Shown: in pieces, positions 58,815-64,000 of the stretch
Layout: every line of letters begins with the position of its first letter
Numbering within the stretch: position 1 is the first letter of the stretch
Source: JACKAN01 sp964502735
Lineage (GTDB): Bacteria; Bdellovibrionota; Bdellovibrionia; Bdellovibrionales; UBA1609
DNA length: 64,000 nt
NCBI GenBank assembly: GCA_964502735.1
Contig: CAZCYD010000010.1
Location: 6,855 to 70,854, forward strand
Direction: 5' to 3'
Notes under the pieces: generated by a model
Seen by the model: the letters and a program-made list of their open reading frames with translations, nothing else
Told to the model about the DNA's origin: nothing
The model's database searches: none
Position numbers and translations under genes: made by a program

Positions 58815-60109
58815 TAAAATCCTCCCACCACAATTCTAGGTCTAGGACCAGATGACATCCTAGTATTGTAACCACTGAGCAAAGGCTCTGCCATATAGTC
58901 TAAAGCAGATGAGTGAATCATAAGTCCATGAGTTTGGGCTTCAAACTGTTGAAAGTGGAAAGGAAGAACTTTGTCTCGAATTAGAATCTGAAAGTCTGAG
59001 GGGGTATGGAACTCCCTTTGGTTCATTGAAGCGCTCATAACTTCTAGTAGAATGTGAATACTCATTCTCGAGTGATCTTTATAAAATGAACTCGGAAGGT
59101 CGAGTATAAGGCTCTGTAGGTCTTCTTTTGAAGAAGAGAGTCTTTTAGCCTCTATTTGATCTGATTCTATAGCCTTCCAAAAGCTAATTCTATAACTAGG
59201 AGCATAGGCAATTAGGGGAAGAGAGAGTTTTATGGACTCCTCAGCTTTTGTTTTAATAAAATTGTGTAAGCATAGAGCTCTACAATTGAGTAGACTCTCG
59301 ATTTTTAATCGTCTTCGTTCGGAGTCTTTAGCTTTAAAAGATATATGACCATCTCTCTCCAATTCATTGGTGATTAGCAGTTCAATTTTAAAGGCTCTTA
59401 TAAAGGCGAGGGAGTGAGCAATTAGAGGGTTGTCTAAACCAATAGTTATTATTTTTTTAGGGTCCTTAAATTTATTTAGGAAGGCTTTAGAACCTGGTAT
59501 TTTAGTGAATTCAGTAGATCCCGTCCAGAACTTAGAGTCAAAATAGATTGCTGTTTCGTGAGCAAGAACTTCTATTAGCCTGGATTCATCTAGTTCTGTT
59601 TCTTGCTCACTTAAAGGTATAATGATGCTTGTGTTGTTGGTCGATGGATTCGTCCAACTGTCAATTATCCAATCGTTATCTTTAGTAAAAATAATACTGT
59701 AAGTGCGCTGAGACTGATCGTTTACAACACCTGAATCTGTTGTTTTTTTTAGGGCGTGTAGAGGGCTTGGATGTATATACCTTCTACGCTTGTCCACTTT
59801 GTTATTTGAGGCATAGGAATGGCAGCTCTGAGCAATATCTCTCGCAAAGGGTTCCTCAACGCCGAGGTGCATTTGAATAGAGTCAGTATCGCAATTGAGA
59901 ATATTTCTGGCAATTTCTCGACCTATATCGGTTTTAAATATTTTTACCAAGGACTTGTTGATGAGGATTTTGAGCTTAGGTAATTCTTCAGCCTTGCTGT
60001 ATTGGTAGTCGCTTAAATTCAACTTTATGGTAGCCAAAGATGCATGAGGACACAGCAGTAAGAAGGGGAGCGTGAATTTGCACGCCATAGAGTGTAGATA
60101 TAAAACCAT
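58814..60109 (-). CDS. Exported protein of unknown function, coupled to a regulator
   Basis: A 431-residue exported protein. The signal peptide spans about residues 1-25 (LHSMACKFTLPFLLLCPHASLA). I chose the ATG at 60109, six bases after GGAGGGG; an upstream TTG (60121) is in frame. A segment LIEVLAHETAIYFDSKFW includes a HExxxxF arrangement that could belong to a zincin, but a complete HExxH is not present. The C-terminal region contains LICAP-like hydrophobic patches. It is translated just before the TPR/winged-helix protein. No family recognised. Confidence 0.65.
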   Translation of the reverse strand: MVLYLHSMACKFTLPFLLLCPHASLATIKLNLSDYQYSKAEELPKLKILINKSLVKIFKTDIGREIARNILNCDTDSIQMHLGVEEPFARDIAQSCHSYASNNKVDKRRRYIHPSPLHALKKTTDSGVVNDQSQRTYSIIFTKDNDWIIDSWTNPSTNNTSIIIPLSEQETELDESRLIEVLAHETAIYFDSKFWTGSTEFTKIPGSKAFLNKFKDPKKIITIGLDNPLIAHSLAFIRAFKIELLITNELERDGHISFKAKDSERRRLKIESLLNCRALCLHNFIKTKAEESIKLSLPLIAYAPSYRISFWKAIESDQIEAKRLSSSKEDLQSLILDLPSSFYKDHSRMSIHILLEVMSASMNQREFHTPSDFQILIRDKVLPFHFQQFEAQTHGLMIHSSALDYMAEPLLSGYNTRMSSGPRPRIVVGGF

Positions 60110-60396
60110 AAGCCCCTCCAAAGAAACGATCCCAGGAGAAAGTGATATGATTAAAACTCAAAAAACACCATTGGCTTGGTAAAAAAAATAGGAAATAGCA
60201 AAGAAACCCTGAAATTATTTCTGAATCTCTGATATATGCCCACAGCGTTATCAGTGCAAATTTGTTCATATTTGTACGTAGTCGCCAGTTAAAAACAAAG
60301 GTAGCTTGCATTCACCTTTTGGTCTTCCTTTCTTGATGTGCTAAGGATCTTTTACTACGAACCTCTAGGGGGGCTGTAGAGAAGATACTGGCTCTC

Positions 60397-60432
60397 AGCT
60401 CTCCTCAAAAAAATTGAGGAGAGCTTTTTTTT
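60397..60432 (+). terminator. Strong intrinsic terminator without an upstream gene
   Basis: AGCTCTCCTCAA and TTGAGGAGAGCT form a 12-bp perfect stem with a five-A loop followed by a run of eight T (60425-60432). On the plus strand there is no coding gene between 60110 and this point, so it either ends a small RNA transcribed in 60122-60396 or acts as an attenuator ahead of the gene at 60559. The 449-nt spacer 60110-60558 otherwise has a TATAAT-like hexamer at 60512-60517 without a good -35. Confidence 0.88.
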
Positions 60433-60558
60433 GTATCAAAAAAATAAGAAAAAAATTAAGAACAAAAAGACTCCAGTTAATAAAAAGACGGGTACCAAAT
60501 GCTTTTGGTAATATAATATGGACTTGTCTGGTTGCCATTTTGGAGTTAGATCCTGTTT

Positions 60559-61131
60559 ATGTTGTTGTTTACGGGGTTTAAACCTTTTCTTGGGCAAAGT
60601 GTGAATTCATCTTGGATCTTAGCACAAGAATTGGCCTTAGAATTTCCAAACTCGAAGGTTTTAGAACTGCCTGTTGAATTTCGCAATAGTTTTTCTCAGT
60701 TGCGACAATATGTCAAAACACTTGCTGAATTCCCTGAAAAAATATTTTTATTGGGACAAGCTCAAAACAGACCTCATATCTCTATTGAAAGGGTGGCTCT
60801 TAACTGGGCGGAGTGCGATTCTCCCGACGAAGCAGGTTGCCGACCTGAGGTTGGTCAAATTATCAAAGGTGAGCCTGCAGCATTTATTCAGGGGCATCTG
60901 AGGTCTTTTTCAAAAGAAAAAATAAAAATTTCTCACTCTGCGGGAACCTATGTTTGCAATGAGCTCTACTACAGGAGTCTGCATTTTTGGCGAGACCAAC
61001 AGCAGAAGATTATTTTTATACACACCCCTCCTTTAATGGAGGGTGAGGGACCTGAAAGTCAGAATGGGATGGGGAGGTTAGAACAGAAGAAAATTTTACT
61101 CGACTGGATTTTGGACAATCAAGATTGTTAG
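60559..61131 (+). CDS. pcp: Pyroglutamyl-peptidase I-like (C15 cysteine peptidase)
   Basis: A 190-residue cysteine peptidase that removes N-terminal pyroglutamate from peptides. The catalytic triad is present: E77 (in HISIERVALN), C133 (in HSAGTYVCNELYY) and H155 (in FIHTPPL). The N-terminal LLFTGFKPFLG matches the family. Length is slightly short compared with 200-215. The ATG at 60559 has no good ribosome site; GGAG lies 17 nt upstream. The gene leads a PepSY-like membrane protein gene 29 nt after its stop. Cytosolic by default. Confidence 0.85.
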   Translation: MLLFTGFKPFLGQSVNSSWILAQELALEFPNSKVLELPVEFRNSFSQLRQYVKTLAEFPEKIFLLGQAQNRPHISIERVALNWAECDSPDEAGCRPEVGQIIKGEPAAFIQGHLRSFSKEKIKISHSAGTYVCNELYYRSLHFWRDQQQKIIFIHTPPLMEGEGPESQNGMGRLEQKKILLDWILDNQDC

Positions 61132-61160
61132 GCTCTAATCTCGATGACCGTGGAGGGATT

Positions 61161-61700
61161 GTGATTAATAGAAAATATTTAGTTTATACCCATATAGTTT
61201 TATCTTCATTTTATTTACCTTTTTTATCTGTTGTAGCCCTATCTGGTGGACTGCATCTTCTAGGTATTAAAGGGCAGCAGGTGAGAACAGAAATTTTTAA
61301 AATTTATACAGAGATGCCTGAAAGTATAGAAGAAGTAGAGGACGTTTTCGTGAAGATTTTTAAAGAAAATGGAATTGACTACAAGTTTGAATACATAGTC
61401 AAACGTAATGAAGATTATATTTTTCGCCCGACAACACGTGAACACTATATTGCACAATGGACAAATCAATCAAAATATTACTCAATCTTCAAAGTGGAGC
61501 CTAACTGGGTATCCAAGCTCATGGAGTTACATAAAGGGCATGGATCAACTTGGTCGCGTGGATATAGGGCTGGGCTAGGTTTTGCTTTGTTAGCAATCTC
61601 AATTACAGGTGTACTCTTGGCTAGTCCGGTAAGAAAGTATCGAAACTTTTTTTTCTTAATTCTTTTGGTTAGCTCGACATTCACCTATTTTTTATTCTAA
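61161..61700 (+). CDS. PepSY-like membrane protein
   Basis: A 179-residue protein with an N-terminal membrane helix (about 8-28), a soluble periplasmic region and two C-terminal helices (GLGFALLAISITGVLLA and RNFFFLILLVSSTFTYFLF). The motif LMELHKGHG before the C-terminal helices resembles the PepSY-associated TM family. I chose the GTG at 61161, preceded by GGAGGGATT; an ORF starting at 61125 lies in the preceding gene and is weaker. It may be anchored with pcp. Substrate or partner unknown. Confidence 0.65.
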   Translation: MINRKYLVYTHIVLSSFYLPFLSVVALSGGLHLLGIKGQQVRTEIFKIYTEMPESIEEVEDVFVKIFKENGIDYKFEYIVKRNEDYIFRPTTREHYIAQWTNQSKYYSIFKVEPNWVSKLMELHKGHGSTWSRGYRAGLGFALLAISITGVLLASPVRKYRNFFFLILLVSSTFTYFLF

Positions 61701-62046
61701 AAACTCAATCTACAATCGTATCAAAGTGATGCGCGTAAGTGATCAAAGTTCCTGAAAAGTTATAGGCGGTCAAAATCCCTTGGTAATTAAGTGCGGACAA
61801 AGTCGTGTGGTAATTACAAGCCACGAACGAAGCAATTATGTGTCTTCAATTCTGGCACTGTTAATAATCTTTATATGCCTCAAAATGTACTCTCCTGATT
61901 TTTTTTAATTATTCCATGTGGTTCATAAATTTAGAATCTTTAAATGATACATGAATTTATGGCTCAACTTTTGAAGGTTAAATTAAGTCACTGTCATTTC
62001 GATATCTATGCACATCGATTTTAGGCACGTTGATTATGGGGGGACA
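61701..62046. other. Intergenic region, no gene seen
   Basis: This 346-nt spacer has no convincing frame. Two TGGTAATTA elements (about 61780 and 61812) with a nearby CGTG/CACG hairpin (61806-61826) may be a binding region for the protease gene downstream. I see no terminator. Confidence 0.45.
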
Positions 62047-63904
62047 ATGTATAATTTAAAGAAATCAAACATTAAAAAGTACTTCAGTATCTTGCTTGGC
62101 TTTTTAACTCTACTCGCTTTTAACAACATGGATAGAGTTCAAGAGAGCAGCACTGAGAAGGGGAAAAAGTGGATAGCTGGCCAAATTTTAGTTAAGCCAA
62201 AAGCCGGGGTGTCAGATGAAGAGTTGAAAAGGATTGTGTCCGGCCAATCTGGCAAAGCTAAAGAAAAAATAAAGTCGGTGAATGTTCATATTATACAAGT
62301 TCCAGAAAAAGCTGAAGACAAGGTGGTTCTAGCTCTTTCAAAAAATCCCAAAATTCAATTTGCTGAAAAGGATTACTTGATGGAGTTAAGTGAAGTGATC
62401 CCCAATGATCCTCGATATGGTAACGCTTGGCACTTGCCAAAAATAGAAGCTCCTCAGGCCTGGGAACACTCCAGGGGGGATGGAGTTGTTGTGGCTGTTT
62501 TGGAAACAGGTATTGATTCCAGTCATCCTGACTTACAAGGAATTGGTAAAGGGCTGGAATTCGTCAAGCCAGTCCGATGACATTTCCGATATTCATGGAC
62601 ATGGAACTAAAGTAGCGGGAACTATTGGTGCAATCACAGACAATGGCATTGGGGTGGCTTCAGTAGGTTGGAATGCAATGGTGATGCCCATTCGTGTAAC
62701 AGACTCAAGTGATGGCTACGCCTCTTGGAGTGCGCTGGCAAGAGGGCTAACATGGGCTGCTGACAATGGAGCGCAGGTTGCCAATATGAGCTATGCTTCG
62801 TGGAAGTCTTCAACAGTGGCTTCGGCAGCAAAGTATCTCAAAGACAAGGGTGGTTTGGCTTTTGCCTCGGCAGGTAACGATGGGACTGATCTGGATTTAC
62901 CTGGAACTCCTCATATTTTAGTGGTTTCAGCAACAGGAAGTAGTGACACTAGAACCAGTTGGTCAAATTATGGAAGTTATGTGGATATAACAGCTCCTGG
63001 GGCTAGTATTCAAACAACTAGTCGCGGAGGGGGGTACAGCTCAGTTTCAGGCACTTCATTTTCTAGTCCTATCACTGCAGCTGTAGCTGGTTTAATTATG
63101 TCGGTTAACCCCAGCTTAAGTCCTTCTGAAGTTGAGAGTATAATTTTAACTAGTTCTGACGACCTGGGCGCCCAAGGTTGGGACCCTTATTATGGGCACG
63201 GGCGCGTGAACGCTCGCAAAGCTGTAGAATTAGCTATGAACACAACACCAAAGCCTGTGAATATGCCACCTGTTGCCATAGCGACTTCAAACGTTTCTCA
63301 AGGTGAAACTCCACTAACAGTTTCATTTTCTTCTAATAACTCTTATGATCCAGATGGAAGCCTAGTGGCTTATGAGTGGAAATTAGATGGAAATCAAATC
63401 CTTTCTAACAGTTCCAGTTTTTCTTACGTGTTTAGTAGTGCCGGGAAGTTTCAAATTCAACTGACGGTGACTGACAATGAAGGCGCAAAAGCCAGTGACA
63501 GTTTAACTATTACTACCACAGAACCCTATGTAGAAAAGCAAAAAATGGGAGTTTCTGTGCTCACTTTAAGTCAAGAGACTAGGCGCAACCAAAAATGGGC
63601 TCTTGCAACTATCAGAGTCGTCGATAATAAAGGTTTAGCTGTTGCCGGCGTGAGTGTCAACGTGCAGTGGTCGGGAATTGTTAGCGGCACAAGTTCAGGC
63701 ACTACAGACTCCAATGGCTACGTAAAGATAACCTCGCCAAAGACCAAGGGGTCTGGAACTGTGAATCTTGTAGTTACTAATTTGCAAAGTTCTACTCATG
63801 ACTACGATACTTCTCTCAATGTGGTTTCGTCAGGATCATTAAGCCTAGGTTCAACTTCAGATGATGGGAGCTCAAATCCTTCACCTGGAAAAGGAAAGAA
63901 ATAA
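62047..63904 (+). pseudogene. Subtilisin-like serine protease with PKD domain, frameshifted
   Basis: A secreted S8 protease of about 620 residues. It has a signal-like N-terminus (ATG 62047 after GGGGGGACA), a prodomain (IAGQILVKPKAGVSDEELKRI), and then the protease domain, a PKD domain (VSFSSNNSYDPDGSLVAYEWKLDG) and a beta-rich C-terminal domain. The frame breaks near 62551-62554: deleting one base there (GGT AAA GGG C TGG) restores a continuous reading. The catalytic Asp is E153 (VLETGID for VLDTGID). His in DIHGHGTKVAGT and Ser in SGTSFSSPITAA are intact. Two lesions in one gene suggest it is dead or decaying, though a single-base error in the sequence is possible for the frameshift. Confidence 0.8.
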
Positions 63905-64000
63905 AACTGCGACGGATAGCTTATGACTCATTCAGGTCGCCTATAATGTGATTATCTTAGGATTCTGTCTCGTTCTAATTATTAGACGAATATGTCTCCC

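Noticed and set aside
58814..60109. A zinc metalloprotease call for the exported protein
   Set aside because: Only HETAIYF is seen, without the second His of HExxH or a third ligand pattern; no protease function is claimed.
59988..60311. A 107-codon minus-strand frame across the start of the exported protein gene
   Set aside because: It overlaps the signal-peptide region in another frame and has no ribosome site.

Overview
The window looks like chromosomal DNA from a Gram-negative, moderately AT-rich bacterium with many lipoproteins, outer-membrane barrels and secreted proteins. Gene content (a CBS-less IMPDH/GMPR enzyme, a DUF455 ferritin-like protein, HD-GYP and hybrid-kinase signalling, kynurenine-pathway genes, many murein enzymes) is reminiscent of Bdellovibrionota or related deltaproteobacterial lineages. 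That placement is inference from gene flavour; no 16S gene is present. No prophage, transposase gene or CRISPR array was seen.

Layout. 1-8.7 kb: cell-wall and lysine/DAP genes (partial dapD, an MpaA-like murein peptide amidase, lysC, lysA, murI, a large class A penicillin-binding protein). 8.9-12 kb: a GMP-reductase-like enzyme, tRNA-Leu(UAA), an outer-membrane barrel. 12-19.7 kb: signalling (cNMP/receiver-like/ATPase fusion, hybrid histidine kinase, lone receiver) and an operon of PEGA lipoprotein, greB and a barrel protein. 19.7-30.3 kb: AgcS symporter, barrel protein, then a SulP-DabA-DabB inorganic carbon cassette and a porin. 30.3-35.8 kb: hisS, kynB, and an operon of ureohydrolase, threonine-aldolase-like enzyme and kynA. 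36-41 kb: sodB behind nested palindromes, HD-GYP, queG, cca. 41-49 kb: lipoproteins, sufE, yebC, DUF455, a pseudouridine synthase and a short-chain dehydrogenase with two tandem, active-site-degenerate PTPS-fold proteins. 49-64 kb: lytic transglycosylase, two substrate-binding-like proteins, a vWA lipoprotein, glycosyltransferase, GIY-YIG-like protein, TPR/winged-helix regulator coupled to an exported protein, pyroglutamyl peptidase, a PepSY-like membrane protein and a broken subtilase.

Most unusual structure: two intergenic elements (48929-49058 and 53503-53646) are near-complete palindromes with perfect 45- and 52-bp arms around the same type of 40-nt core. Their arms differ in sequence from each other, but every difference is matched in the opposite arm. 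A second, shorter repeat family (core AAATTAGGGCC) recurs at 43.5, 44.3/44.4, 48.8 and 52.4 kb and supplies the end of one gene.

Three exported-protein genes appear interrupted: an in-frame TAG in a lipoprotein (41439), an in-frame TAA just after the signal of a vWA lipoprotein (54641), and a +1 frameshift plus a catalytic Asp-to-Glu change in a subtilase (about 62551). They may be recent pseudogenes, recoded genes or sequence errors; the sequence alone cannot say.
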